Source: Physella acuta (lineage: Eukaryota > Mollusca > Gastropoda > Physidae). Taken from it: a stretch of 64,000 nucleotides of DNA. Positions 27,415 through 39,110 of this stretch are shown here, piece after piece. Below the pieces are notes generated by a model. That model did not search any database and was not told where the DNA came from. It saw only the letters and a program-made list of their open reading frames with translations. The DNA is taken from contig NW_026731783.1 in the NCBI RefSeq assembly GCF_028476545.1, positions 1,792,001 to 1,856,000 on the forward strand. Direction: 5' to 3'. A program made the position numbers and the translations under genes. Numbering within the stretch: the stretch's first letter is position 1; every line of letters starts with the position of its first letter.

Positions 27415-28300
27415 TCACATACACATTACACATGAATAACACACGACAGGCACGTAATACATTACAAGTGGCATAATGTTAAGTACTAGCAATTCATGAC
27501 ACGAGAGATACATTTAAAACTTAATACGCTATTTGCAAATTATAAGACGCTTCTCGATAAATTGTATTAAATCTACTAAGAGGTAATCCAATCAGGAATG
27601 GCGATCGCAAACAATTAACATTTTTAACCCCCCCCCCCCCCGCTCAGTCCTCACCCAGTCCACACGTGTCACGTGTCATCAACCAACACCACCCCGCACA
27701 TCTGATGATAACCTCCACAAAAACTTGTTAGACCACTTAAAACAAATGCTTATGATTAACTAATTCGTAACAGACTGTATTCAATGAAATGTATTTGGGG
27801 TACAATGTGTGTGATACCTGACCATCGGGAGTGAATGCGTGAGTGATCAATCACTGTATTTTGTTTGCCTTTTTGGAGATCACTCACTGACTGAAGGGGT
27901 GAATGTACTGCTATATAATCGGGGTAAATGAGATGTTCGAGAGGCCACCTAGATGAATGCAGGGGGAAGCTGTGTGTTTTGACTGTTAGAACTTCAAATG
28001 TATCCAGTATTATTCCTATGATTTTTATCTTTTGTATTCATACACTTTAAGTATGAGTACTGTATCAAGCTGTGGATGTTTGATTACTGAAATGAACTGT
28101 ATTCATTGTGGATTTAACTACTCTAAATAAAGTTGTAAAATAAACTGTATTTATTGTGTATTTAACTACTCTAAGTAAAGTTGTGAAATTAACTGTATTC
28201 ATTGTGGATTTAACTACTCTAAATAAAGTTGTGAAATGAACCATCAGTTTATCGTCTGTCTTTAAAGAAGGAAGAACTCACAATAACAACTAGTTGTCAC
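27415..28300 (+). mobile_element. LTR-element fossil, 3' end plus LTR
   Basis: 27415-27835 matches 49757-50215 in inverted orientation. From the TGTGTGATACCTG near 27808 an LTR-like unit follows, with TATATAATCGG near 27912 and three tandem AATAAAGTTGT-bearing repeats at 28085-28245. The internal part has no recognisable coding region. Broken and old; family unassigned. Confidence 0.4.
28085..28245 (+). repeat. Three ~60-bp repeats each with AATAAA-type signal
   Basis: Each unit holds actgtattcattgtgg, atttaactactctaa and taaagttg. The result is three successive polyadenylation-like hexamers (one as AAGTAAAG) within 160 bp of the LTR-like unit. Confidence 0.75.
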
Positions 28301-28712
28301 TAAAAAAGGAGATGGTTACATAATTCAATAGCACGTATGGTGTACCTTGTAGCGCCATTAATAAATACTTTTATATAATGACATGACCAATATACACATA
28401 TCAAATATGTGATATATATAAACAAAACTAAGAAAACTTAACATTAATTTTATTTTTAACACACGCGATAATTACGGTTTAATCTGTACTACCTTCATTT
28501 TATGTATGGAGTCAACATTTTATTACGTTGAAAAAAAGGCAAAATAAAATGGTTAATGTAAAATGTCAAAGCAACAATAAACTGTTTCGATATTCCTTAC
28601 ATGTGGTTACGCCCATTTCTTTTAAAGTTTATGACATTAGTAGACTACTATACTATAACAAGCCACAGTGAGAGATACACATAACCTGTCATAAGGATCT
28701 ACGATTTTGATA

Positions 28713-28785
28713 TAATACTTATATGGATGGAGGGGCCCACTTATAATTTTTGCATAAGGGCCCAAAAATCCTAGCTACGCCACTG
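28713..28785. mobile_element. hAT terminus fragment
   Basis: It ends GGGCCCAAAAATCCTAGC then TACGCCACTG, the complement of the CAGTGGCGTAGCTAGG start at 16324. The partner end is not found. Confidence 0.5.
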
Positions 28786-28889
28786 GGTGTATGCAGTGCA
28801 TAGTTTACGTATAAACTGTTCATGAGATAATTGTGGCATTCCTAATTACTCAGTCACATCATGGCTTACCTTTGAAATCGGATAGTGAA

Positions 28890-29500
28890 CCAATGTGTTC
28901 TAATCTTCTAATGTCTATTTTTTAAGCTTTAAATATATATTATTATTGCCATTTCTTATTTCGAAAAAAAAATGTGAAAGGAGATAAGTCATTTAAACAA
29001 ACAGAGCTATTTATTTTATTAAATTTAAAAAATTATAAATTAAAAAAAGAGCGAATTACAACAGTAGCGTAGCGAGGGGGGGGGGGAGGGGGGAGGACAT
29101 ATGTCCCCGGGCGCCGACCTTAGGGGGCGCCAAAATGGGTTGGAAAAATAAATTGATAGGTTGAGGGGGGATGCAAATCGAAAAGTTTGTCGCCGGGAAG
29201 AGTCGCTACGCCTCTGAATTACAAATACATTGTAAAAGTTACTTTTGTGTTTTTGAAAATATCAAAATAATAAAGCACGAAAAGTAATTAACATTATAAA
29301 ATCTATTACGGAAAGACAAGTGATTAATTCTGATTTATTTTATTGTGCATGGTATATAGTGGTCGATTATGAAATACATTTTAACGTTAGTACATTTATT
29401 AAACACTAGTTATAAAACAATAACCCCCATTGACCTGTCACGTGTGATGGTCAGCTGACCAAGCGCTAAGAGATGGTCAGTCTGATCTGAAAGATAAACA
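28890..29500 (-). repeat. Family B fragment with hAT MITE inside
   Basis: 28900-29050 and 29420-29500 match family B in inverted orientation, including the TGACC-rich block near 29460. The MITE at 29062 interrupts it. Confidence 0.5.
29062..29216. mobile_element. hAT MITE (155 bp) with 8-bp TSD
   Basis: The termini are CAGTAGCGTAGCGAGG and GTCGCTACGCCTCTG. The perfect duplication aattacaa lies at 29054-29061 and 29217-29224. Same family as 18077-18338. Confidence 0.92.
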
Positions 29501-29584
29501 TTATATAACTTAGTAATTATGAATTCCACATCTTATCAAAAGTACTTTCGTATTGTATTTATCTGACGAATTGTATAACTATTC

Positions 29585-29663
29585 AATAGTGGCTCTTTAA
29601 AAACTGGGAATTTTGTAAATTGTAGCTTTTGGCTCTTCCGTCGCAAGAGGTTGCCGACCCCTG
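29585..29663. mobile_element. hAT terminus fragment
   Basis: It ends GAGGTTGCCGACCCCTG, preceded by the subterminal gcttttggctcttccg motif of the same family as 51490-51696. Confidence 0.55.
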
Positions 29664-29694
29664 CCCTAGAGGGGTTATTATCTATTATTGTTAA

Positions 29695-30804
29695 TTTTTT
29701 TTTTTTTTTTTTTTTTTTGGTTTTTGGTTTTTGGGCTTAATTATTTTTTTTTAATTAATGTTTACTTTCTTTTTTTCCAGTATTACAGTTTTCATCATCG
29801 GCTTGTGAGGACTGATACAGATTTACAATAGTAATATTTCTTTCTTACTTGTAGCCTGCTTTCATTCATTTAAGATGGTGATGTCTCTGATTGTGCGTGT
29901 GGTTGTGTATGTTTCTACCTGGAATGCTATACTGCTGATCGGGGTGTATTAATTTAGATATGAAAGGTTCGAGTTTCTTAACTAAAGTTTTTGTCAATAT
30001 TTTATAATCACTGTTAAGTAAAGATATATGTCTGTAATTTATAATTTTTGTCCTGTCCGTATCATTTTTGGGAATGAGTGTTATATATGCCCTGTTAAAA
30101 TCTGTAGCACAATCCTCTCTTTCATGTAGGTCCTGAAATGTAGCGTGTAAAAGGAGTATTAAGTCATTTTTGAAGGTTTTATAAAATTCATTGGTTAGTC
30201 CGTCTGGTCCTGGAGCTTTATTTAGTTTTAGTCCGTCTATAGTCTTGGATATTTCCTCTTTAGTAATTGGCGCGTTGATTTTGGTACAGTCATTGTTGTC
30301 TAGCCTTGTTGTGTACTTAAGATAATGTTCTTGTATTTCATAGTCTGTATCTTCCTTATTGAAGAGGTTTTGATAGTATAAAGTAAACTGACGTTTTATA
30401 CTTTCCAGGTCATTTGTTATAGTCCCGTCGTCATCTGTTATGCTACATATCTGTTTACTGTTGCAGTGTATTTTTTCCAAATTTGTGTAGTAATGGGAGG
30501 GGTCTTCGTTGCCTATCATGTCTATTCTACTACGTATTAGCGCTCCCTTGTGTCTATGTGTTTGTATTTTGTTTAATTCTGATTCTACTTTTTCAATTTT
30601 GCCCTGCGATGCATTATGACTGATTAACGTATCTAGTTGTCTGTCTAGTAGTTCTTCCATAATTTTCCTATCTGTGTTTATTTGCCTTGCTATTTTGATA
30701 AAGTATTCCCGTACCATATATTTAAAATCTTCCCAGAGCTCTAGTGCTAATCGCAAATAAACACTATAATTGTTTTCGGACAATAGGAAGGCACAAACGA
30801 TCAT
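29695..30804 (-). mobile_element. LINE fragment, Tx1/L1-like reverse transcriptase
   Basis: A 312-codon frame (30804 to 29866) covers the linker after the endonuclease and the front half of a non-LTR reverse transcriptase. Visible parts are a coiled region (IEKVESELNKIQ), GALIRSRIDMIGNEDPSHYY, SITDDDGTITND, the fingers motif LNKAPGPDGLTNEFYKTF, ITLIPKNDTDRTKIINYRHI and DQQYSIPGRNIHN. The endonuclease and the palm motif with the catalytic aspartates are absent, so the copy is truncated at both sides and inactive. After GRNIHN the true frame is lost. A T24 run at 29695-29718 could be its tail, implying an internal deletion. The right edge at about 30800 coincides with the start of the duplicated block. 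Confidence 0.85.
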
Positions 30805-32162
30805 GGATCAAGGTGAATAAATTACTTGTCTTTGAAAAAGGTATACATTAAAGTTACTGTTTTTATTTTAATTTTATAACCCGAAAGATTCTTAATGCAT
30901 ATCAACTTGACTACTAATTTTTAATATTTTCTGAAACATATAAATAGTTTTCTCTCATAATTCATATTTTGACAATTTTATTTTAATATATCATTCTAAA
31001 ATTTACTAAAACCGACAGCTCAGTAATTTGCTTTGCCTTGTCTCCCTTGTAATTTTTACCATATAAAAAATGGCAAAGGTCTTTGGCAGATATGCATTTA
31101 AATTAAAAAAAAAACAAAAAAAAAACACGCACATTTTGTTCCAGACAGTATCTTTACTGATTTAGAACTCTAACTAATACAGTATAAAATATTAATTGTA
31201 ATTGTATAACTGTAAAATATTTGTATAACGTTTAAATTGCGTTATTAATTATTATTATTTTTTTTTTAACTGAGAAACACCGCAACGCTTATGAAGGAGA
31301 TTGTCGCAAACATGTTTTGGTAAAACGGCCTTCCGGAAAATGACGTTTGGGCAAACGAGATTCGTGTGTGATGAGGGGGATGGGGTTGTTTTGCATTATA
31401 AACAGCAATGCTATAAAACGAATTTTAGCCTTTATTTCGCGTTTAAAAAACCGTTTTAATAAATAAACATTAATTAAAACACTAAATGTTGACAGAGTTG
31501 AGACAAGAAATGAAAGAATATCACTGTTTTAAGGAACATTCAACTGTCATTTTGAGGGGTGGGGAGTGTAGGTTGAGGTGTGACGTCATTTTTTTTTGGG
31601 GGGGGGGGGGGGTCTGGCTTTTTGTGACTATATATGGCTAAGGGGAGTGGCGAGCGGGGGCCTGGGGGGGGGGGGGGTAAAAAATTGGAAAAGAATCGTT
31701 TGGTTTTTTATGGATGACCACCTAAAGAAGCATTTTTTTTTTTCCTTTTTGAATTGCGTAAGATGGAAAAATCAATCATTACACAATGTAATCGAGACTG
31801 AACAATGGTATGAACAATGATATGATTCAAAAATTTAGTGGTAAAATCTCTAGTTATTCCTCAAGTATTAGAGCAATCCTACAGTATCAGTTATATGTTT
31901 ATGCATACTCGTTGTGTCTAGGCCTCGTACAAACTATAAGTAACCATAACATACTCGTTTTGCTAACCCTATCAGATATGTAGGTGTAAAAAAGATAAAT
32001 TTTAAAAATAAAAGTGTTGTATCAAAAAAGTATAAAGTGTGCATTCTATCATATCTCTAAATATCTTCCTAACAATAATAAAACGCACTACATAGAAACA
32101 AACCAGACATTGTAATCACATAAAGGCCCTAATGGAAGAGTGAGAGAAGATTTTAAATGATA
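30805..32162 (+). repeat. Duplicated block, copy 1, part 1
   Basis: It matches 51705-53019 nearly base for base. Its first 700 bp are family B. The remainder, with G-run stretches at 31599-31680, is unique to this pair in the window. No gene. Confidence 0.85.
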
Positions 32163-33834
32163 CTAGAATACCCGTCATCCGTTGGATAACTGTGGGTTTC
32201 GGGGGTCATCCATCAAAAAACATCACGTCTGTCACTCAGAGGCATAGCGACCCTTCCCGGCGCCCGGGGACAAACTTTTCGATTTGAACCCCCCCCCCCC
32301 CCCCCCCAAGATTTCGATTTTCAACCCCCCCCCCACCCCCTTCAAACTTTTGATGTGCACCCCCCCCCCCCCCCCCACTCAAACTTTCCATTTGAACCCC
32401 CCTCAACCTTTCAATTTATTTTTCCAAACCATTTTGGCGCCCCAACATATGTCCCCCCCCCCCACCCCCCCTCCACCTCCCCCCGCCCCCACCCCCCCAC
32501 CGCCCCTCCACCTCCCCCCGCCCCCCCCCCTCCTCGCTACGCTACTGCAGTGTCACTTATCGTCACAAAAAACAGAACCCACATTCAAAAATATGTTTTT
32601 TATCTTTTAAAAACACCGAAAACACCGATTTCGGACTATCCCTTCATATATTGACGTCAAAGGTGACCTACTCAACTCTACTTCACCTGCCCAGTGTCCC
32701 GCCAAGTCTCAGACAACAAAAACGATTCCAGCCAAGCATGTCTCTGACCACACTATCCCTTCATTTGCTTAGGACAAAGAAACAGATGAACCCTACTTCA
32801 CCTGCCCTGTGCCCCGCGAGGTCCTGATAGTCAACCTTATCATTCACATATAGGGCTTAAGAAAAAATAATTGAAAACGTAAAAAAAAAAAAAAGTTCTA
32901 TTAATGTTTATGACACTGGCTAATTTAGCCTTCATTCTCCAAAGCAAATTTTAAAATGCTTTTCTGGCATATCTAGCCCTGGCCACCTATACCATGTTTA
33001 AATAATGTGAACACCCGCCATTTTGCTCGTGGTAAACATGGCCTAAAAATGGTAGGAAGTCATTCGTCCGGTCCGTACGCCATATTGTTGTTAGCAGCCG
33101 ACCACGCCTCCAAGTTAGTGAGTAATCCTACTATATCTAGATATAAAACCTAGATAACAAAAAAAATCCCATGTATTCTCGAATTAGATGATCATTGAAG
33201 CTAAACAAAGATTTATATAAAATAATTAAGGCCCGAAATAGATTCTAGATGTAGAATTTACATTAAGTCTAGATCTATGACTCTAGTCAACTCTAGTGAC
33301 CTAGATCTAGAATCTAGGCCCTAGGCTAGATTCTCGACAGCTGATCTTTAGATCTAGAGAAATTTATCGTAAAACTAAATGAAAAAGACAGTTGAAAATT
33401 GATATAAGTGTTGGAACGTAATAAATACAGCAAACGGACGTATTGTTTAAGTTATAGCCGGCAGAAAATTAGCTTTGTAACGCGTTAAACTTTTGAATGG
33501 GCCACAAAGTCTATGATGGGGTCCGCCATTTTTATTGTACCAAAAATGTAAACACATCAAGGGACGTCACTATCCCCACAAAGTTTATTCAAAGTATTAA
33601 CATTTTTAAAAAAATACGGTTAATTTAACTATGAATAAATCAATAAATTAATTAACGTCTTTAAATAAATTTGTGATTAACAGTCTGTCTTAAAACAAAT
33701 TTTTTTCTCTACCTACATACTATTTTACAGCTTTCCACGATGAGTGTAACCATGAGCAATAGTCGATCAGGCAAACAAACAAACAAATAAATATTCAAAC
33801 ATGTAAACAAAGTTGAGTTTTAGTAGTATATAGA
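32163..33834 (-). mobile_element. Helitron (1,672 bp), target known
   Basis: On the minus strand it starts TCTATATACTACTAAAAC and ends GGGTATTCTAG, so it has 5' TC and 3' CTAG, with an imperfect hairpin (atccgttggat core) just inside the 3' end. It sits precisely between A and T: the block copy at 53015-53025 reads straight through and provides the empty site. No Rep/helicase coding sequence is present, so it is non-autonomous. The interior contains a hAT MITE (32237-32547), two fragments resembling SINE tails (32655-32850), several CGCCATTTT-type motifs and a ctagatctag-rich stretch (33240-33360). Confidence 0.88.
32237..32547. mobile_element. C-rich hAT MITE nested in Helitron
   Basis: The ends CAGAGGCATAGCGACCC and CCTCGCTACGCTACTG match the 18077-18338 family. 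Only tgtcact is shared by the two flanks, offset by 3 bp, so the duplication is imperfect. Pro-rich frames across it are artefacts of C runs. Confidence 0.7.
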
Positions 33835-34325
33835 TAGATGGAGTGACCACAGTACATGGACGCTTCTATGAACTAAAAAGCAACTATCATAAACTAATGA
33901 GCAACTATGCTCAGTACTCTCAGGCGGCCCTTAGGTACTTAGGCTGCACAGATCTGATACAGATAGTCTTTACTTTGACTATTTTATGAACCTTTGTCTA
34001 CCCTTGGCGTTAAAATATCACTTTCTGTTGATATTAGGTTAGGTATTGTGGCTTATGATGTTCTTGAGTCCACCCGTATATAATGGGTACCTGACTTAAG
34101 TTAGAGAAAGAAAGGTGGCTGAGCATAATGTTGATCACACTATCCCCTTGTTGGCCGAAGTTATAAAAACAGAGGGACTCTACTGCATCTATTACATGTG
34201 TCTTAGGCACAAAAGGTAACATTGTATGCTGACTAATAATAAATCAATAGGTTAAGTAATACTATAAGAAAGTATTTAATCAACAATCGTTTAGCCATAT
34301 ATAACTCAGAGCCTTACACGAAGAC

Positions 34326-34534
34326 CAGAGTTTCTTTCAGGCATCTCTTCGGGGGGGGGGGGGCGAAGCCCCCCCGAAAATTTTTTACCGCCCCCCCGAA
34401 CGAAATGAAATTTATATAATTTATATAGAAAATATATACTTTTAACAGTGTCCGCCCCCCCCCGAAGAAAGTTTACCGCCCCCCCCGAAAATTTCAAGTG
34501 CCCCCCCGGAGAAAAAAGTCTGGAAGAAACACTG
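34326..34534. mobile_element. hAT MITE (209 bp) with 8-bp TSD and empty site
   Basis: The ends are CAGAGTTTCTTTC and AAGAAACACTG, with G/C-run-rich interiors. The perfect duplication acgaagac lies at 34318-34325 and 34535-34542. The paralogous block copy at about 53502-53510 has the site once, so insertion followed the block duplication. Confidence 0.93.
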
Positions 34535-34554
34535 ACGAAGACCAATAGATGTAT

Positions 34555-35040
34555 GTAAGAGAGGGTGTATATATGAGCTGTTTAATGTAGGAGATGGGCT
34601 TATGTAGGAGAGGTTTAATGTAGGAGAGGGGTTATGTAGGAGAAGTTTAATGTAGGAGATGGGCTTATGTAGGATAGGTTTAATGTAGGAGAGAGTTTAT
34701 GAAGGAGAGGGTTTAATTTAGGAGATGGGCTTTTGTAGGAGAGGTTTAATGTTGGAGAGGGGTTATGTAGGAGAGGGTTTATGTAGGTGAGAACTTTATG
34801 TAAGGAAGGGCTGGTGTTGGAGAGGGGTGCATGTAGAAGAAATGATTATGTAGGAGAGGAGAAGGTTAAAATAAGAGAGGGTTTATATAGGAGAGGCGTT
34901 TATGTAGGAGGGAGTTTATGTAGGAGGGAGTTTATTTATGAGAGGAGTTTATGTAGGAGATGAGATTATGTAGGAGAGGAGTTAATATAGAACATGGTTT
35001 ATATAGGAGATGAGATTATGTAGGAGAGGAGTTTATGTAC
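34555..35040. repeat. Degenerate ~15-bp minisatellite
   Basis: Imperfect ttatgtaggagaggg-type units. The paralogous array at 53520-53925 differs in length and order, so the two have evolved independently. Confidence 0.8.
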
Positions 35041-35219
35041 TTATCTCTGACAGAATAAAATATACACTTTATCGTAACATGAGGTACATTATTAACGTTT
35101 GAACAGTAAAATATACGGGAATATACTTATCTCTCTACTCAGATTTGAAAATGTATGTTCAATGTATTCAAGTTTGTCGTTCGGATATTTGTGTATTATG
35201 CATCATCTTGTTAGAGAAC

Positions 35220-35917
35220 GGCACCCCGTCAAAAGAGCGCACGACAAAAGAGCGCCGACATAAGAGCGCAGACAAAAGAGCGCCGACATAAGAGCGCAAA
35301 CTAAAAATCGAAAAACCATATTTAATAAATAAAAACAAGAAAATTAATTCAGATCAGAAGGCATCGTTTGATGTTAACTCTTTATTGTTTCATTAAAAAA
35401 CTAATTGTTCAGTTTCTTTAACTAAAAAACTGGTACAATCAACGTGAAGTCCAATTATTCAAAACTCAATCTAATAACACATACAAAGATTTTAAATGTT
35501 AGGCCTAAAGTGAGAATATAAACTGAAATGAAATGTAACAAAATAAAAATAAGTTCCATCAGCATTTGCTCTGTCCTGTCTATATCTGTAGTCTTCGACC
35601 AATATAATGACCTTCATTTTGTGTGATTCGATCTTCTCCATGTTACTTGGGTTAGAAATATTGTCAAACAGCATTCATAACATATTAACCATAATATATA
35701 AATTAAGACGTTGTTCTCTCGCCGATTGTTTAATTAAAACAGGTGTTAACCATGTCCTATTCGTTTAGCGTACAACATGTGTTTTTTTTAATTGACTGCG
35801 CTCTTATGTCGGCGCTCTTTTGTCTGCGCTCTTTTGTCGGCGCTCTTATGTCGGCGCTCTTTTGTCTGCGCTCTTATGTCGGCGCTCTTTTGTCGTGCGC
35901 TCTTTTGACGGGTCACC
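35220..35917. mobile_element. Fold-back Mutator-like element (698 bp), 9-bp TSD
   Basis: The ends start GGCACCCCGTCAAAAGAGCG on the left and GGTGACCCGTCAAAAGAGCG on the reverse of the right end. Both contain tandem AAAAGAGCGC / ATAAGAGCGC sub-repeats, forming inverted arms of about 90-120 bp. The 9-bp duplication ttagagaac is perfect (35211-35219, 35918-35926). Nine-base duplications and GG termini are typical of the Mutator superfamily. The interior has a short minus-strand frame (35674-35492) with DYRYRQDRANADGTYFY, resembling the core of a FLYWCH zinc finger, a domain family known to accompany Mutator-type transposases. No transposase is present. Confidence 0.88.
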
Positions 35918-35959
35918 TTAGAGAACATAGTCTATCCTAACTGTGGAATGTGCATGTTT

Positions 35960-36065
35960 GACAATAGAAGTCTGACTTAAAGGGGAGGTAAAGTTTCCTT
36001 TCAAACCTGACGGTCTATGGGGCAAGTGAAGTAGGGTTCACTTGTTTCTGTGACCGCTAAAAGGG
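35960..36065 (-). mobile_element. SINE tail relic
   Basis: In inverted orientation it matches the last part of the SINE at 54018-54254 (gccccatagaccgtcagg then tttgaaagggaaac). Confidence 0.6.
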
Positions 36066-36378
36066 ACACAACTCTAAAAACACAACACTGTTTCAAATAT
36101 ACGCGTTACTGATTGTGTAGAACACGCATTCGCAAAGTAGAGCTATCAATTTCATTCATTTAAATATCTTCTCATAAAATAGAAACAGTTCTTTTACATG
36201 GCAACTTTGAATGCATTCAAATAAAACTTCAAAACTGAATAATATAAATTAATTAAACCGAAATGTTCATTTGTGTTTAAAACATGATTATTATAAAGTC
36301 ACTGTTTTTATTGTTTATATCAACATTCAACTTTTAATAAAAAAACATGTAGGTAGCTCACAATTTCCAAGTTACTTG

Positions 36379-36382
<4 letters not shown>

Positions 36383-36422
<40 letters not shown>

Positions 36423-36431
36423 AAAAAAAAA
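36383..36431. repeat. Poly-A tract
   Basis: A tract of about 48 bp with one G. The neighbourhood 36070-36530 shows no gene. Confidence 0.9.
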
Positions 36432-36529
36432 CACAAAATGTGTTTGTTTCGTTTATAATGTATTTTTAATTGGAAAAATATAAATTGTGAGTGACTGATA
36501 CAATATATTTCAACAGCTTATATTACAAC

Positions 36530-38607
36530 ATAGTGTATATACTTACATCTGATGTTATAACAAAAATTGTCCTTGTTACATACAACTATCGTACCATCAA
36601 CTACAATATTGTAAAATCTTCTTTCAGATTTCTATAACTCAGAAGTAGATTGGAGTTTTTAAAGATTTTAACAGCATCTTTAACGGTTATGTAAATTAGT
36701 ATTTGTCATATTTCGTTGTCAAATTATAAAAAAAAAATCAAACAGCAAGTTGACCGACTTGATGGTGACGATGTAACAGATGTAACATCAACATTTACTA
36801 AATGAACCTCTACTAGACGATGTAACAGATGTAACATCAACATTTACTAAATGAACCTCTACTAGACGATGTAACAGATGTAACATCAACATTTACTAAA
36901 TGAACCTCTACTAGACGATGTAACAGATGTAACATCAACATTTACTAAATGAACCTCTACTAGACGATGTAACAGATGTAACATCAACATTTACTAAATG
37001 AACCTCTACTAGACGATGTAACAGATGTAACATCAACATTTACTAAATGAACCTCTACTAGACGATGTAACAGATGTAACATCAACATTTACTAAATGAA
37101 CCTCTACTAGACGATGTAACAGATGTAACATCAACATTTACTAAATGAACCTCTACTAGACGATGTAACAGATGTAACATCAACATTTACTAAATGAACC
37201 TCTACTAGACGATGTAACAGATGTAACATCAACATTTACTAAATGAACCTCTACTAGACGATGTAACAGATGTAACATCAACATTTACTAAATGAACCTC
37301 TACTAGACGATGTAACAGATGTAACATCAACATTTACTAAATGAACCTCTACTAGACGATGTAACAGATGTAACATCAACATTTACTAAATGAACCTCTA
37401 CTAGACGATGTAACAGATGTAACATCAACATTTACTAAATGAACCTCTACTAGACGATGTAACAGATGTAACATCAACATTTACTAAATGAACCTCTACT
37501 AGACGATGTAACAGATGTAACATCAACATTTACTAAATGAACCTCTACTAGACGATGTAACAGATGTAACATCAACATTTACTAAATGAACCTCTACTAG
37601 ACGATGTAACAGATGTAACATCAACATTTACTAAATGAACCTCTACTAGACGATGTAACAGATGTAACATCAACATTTACTAAATGAACCTCTACTAGAC
37701 GATGTAACAGATGTAACATCAACATTTACTAATGAACCTCTACTAGACGGTTTACTTACCAGTATATCACACGATGGTTATATCTTATTATTTGACCATT
37801 TAAGTGTATCAAATATTGTCTTATATGGACATTTACATTTTTTATATCTCATTGTTTTACTTTATAATTAAAAGCATCGTTTATCTTTCAGATCAGATTG
37901 ACCATCTCTTGGTCAGCTGACCGTCCCACGTGACAGGTCAGTTCGTTGTACTGTTATTATATTGTTTCTGATTGATCAATGAGAGTTTACTCAATTTTAT
38001 TGTATGAAAATTAAAAATTATTCACAAACGAATATTCAATCATTTGCTAGCATTGTGAGAACGGGTTGGATCCGAATTGTTTAAAGACGACATGCATTCA
38101 AGTCGAAGTTTTTTAAAATTATGTAACCTACAATCTTTTTATACAAAAGTTAGTTTTCTTGCTTAATTATTTAAAATTTTCTAAAATGTGTTAATTTTAC
38201 ATATTTATTTTTTGTTAGTAAAATGCCTATTTTTGAAGAATATGTTATTAAAGTTTTTATAACAAATAGCTCTGTTAGTTTGACTGAAATGCCTCCCTTC
38301 ACCTTTTCTATAAACTAAGAAATGGCAATAATAATATGTATTTTAAGTTATGAAAAAAGACATTTAGTTCTAGACAGTATCTAAACTGTTTGAGAACTCT
38401 CATCAATACAGAATAAAACTTTTAATTTCCAGATAAAACATTGTGTGATAATTATAACGTTAATTTTTTGTTTGTTTCTGTTTTACTGTAAAACACACTA
38501 CAACGCTAAAGAAGGAGTGTGTCGTATTCCGGCACATGTCGTACGACACAACAAAAACAGTGTTCTATCGAGTCCATGGAGAAGAAAATTAGCTCAGGTT
38601 AAGCTGC

Positions 38608-38652
<45 letters not shown>

Positions 38653-39110
38653 AACTTAAAAAGAGAACACTGATCATGTCAGAAGTAAATTAAGAGATAA
38701 TTAAACCAAAGTTGTTGTGGTAAAGTCTATGGTTATACATCAAACGTCATAGATTTATAGTATCTATGAATGGTATTACGCCAGTGATATATTTATACAT
38801 AGCCGCATTGGCTAGACCTCGTTCAAACTATAAATAACCATAACATAATCGGTAATCGTATTGTAAGCTTAACATATGAGTTTATACAGACATATTTAAA
38901 TATTAAAACACTTTTACCAAAATAGTAGGAGCATGAAAAAATTCTAACAATTTTTCATATTTCAACATTGTAAATTATAATTAGATAAGTAGGCCAAGAC
39001 CAGATGGTAATGTGATGTAACATAATCTGTGACACAATCAGATGTTGAGTTAATGCAAAACAAATTACCAGCAAGTGCCAATGAAATAATCTTAGAGTAT
39101 CAATGACGTC
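36530..39110 (+). repeat. Family B dispersed repeat with amplified 49-bp unit
   Basis: 36530-36760 and 37749-39110 match family B. The ancestral single 49-bp unit (compare 8529-8577) has become a twenty-unit array between them. A T tract lies at 38610-38648. Confidence 0.7.
36770..37748. repeat. 20 x 49-bp nearly perfect tandem array
   Basis: The unit is gatgtaacagatgtaacatc, then aacatttactaaatgaacct, then ctactagac. Twenty units give 979 bp; by eye the only difference is one missing A in the last unit. There are no spacers. Homogeneity of this degree means very recent amplification, or collapse/expansion in assembly. Confidence 0.97.

Larger units (their letters stand above)
33835..35210 (+). 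repeat. Duplicated block, copy 1, part 2
   Basis: It resumes the match to 53019-53990. It includes a SINE-body relic at about 34050-34240 (gggtacctgacttaagtta) and a degenerate ~15-bp minisatellite (ttatgtaggagaggg type) at 34555-35040. Confidence 0.8.

Noticed and set aside
32284-32654. Pro-rich proteins
   Set aside because: C-run translation of a hAT MITE inside a Helitron.
36770-37748. CRISPR-like array
   Set aside because: Units are contiguous and identical with no variable spacers, and the DNA is animal.
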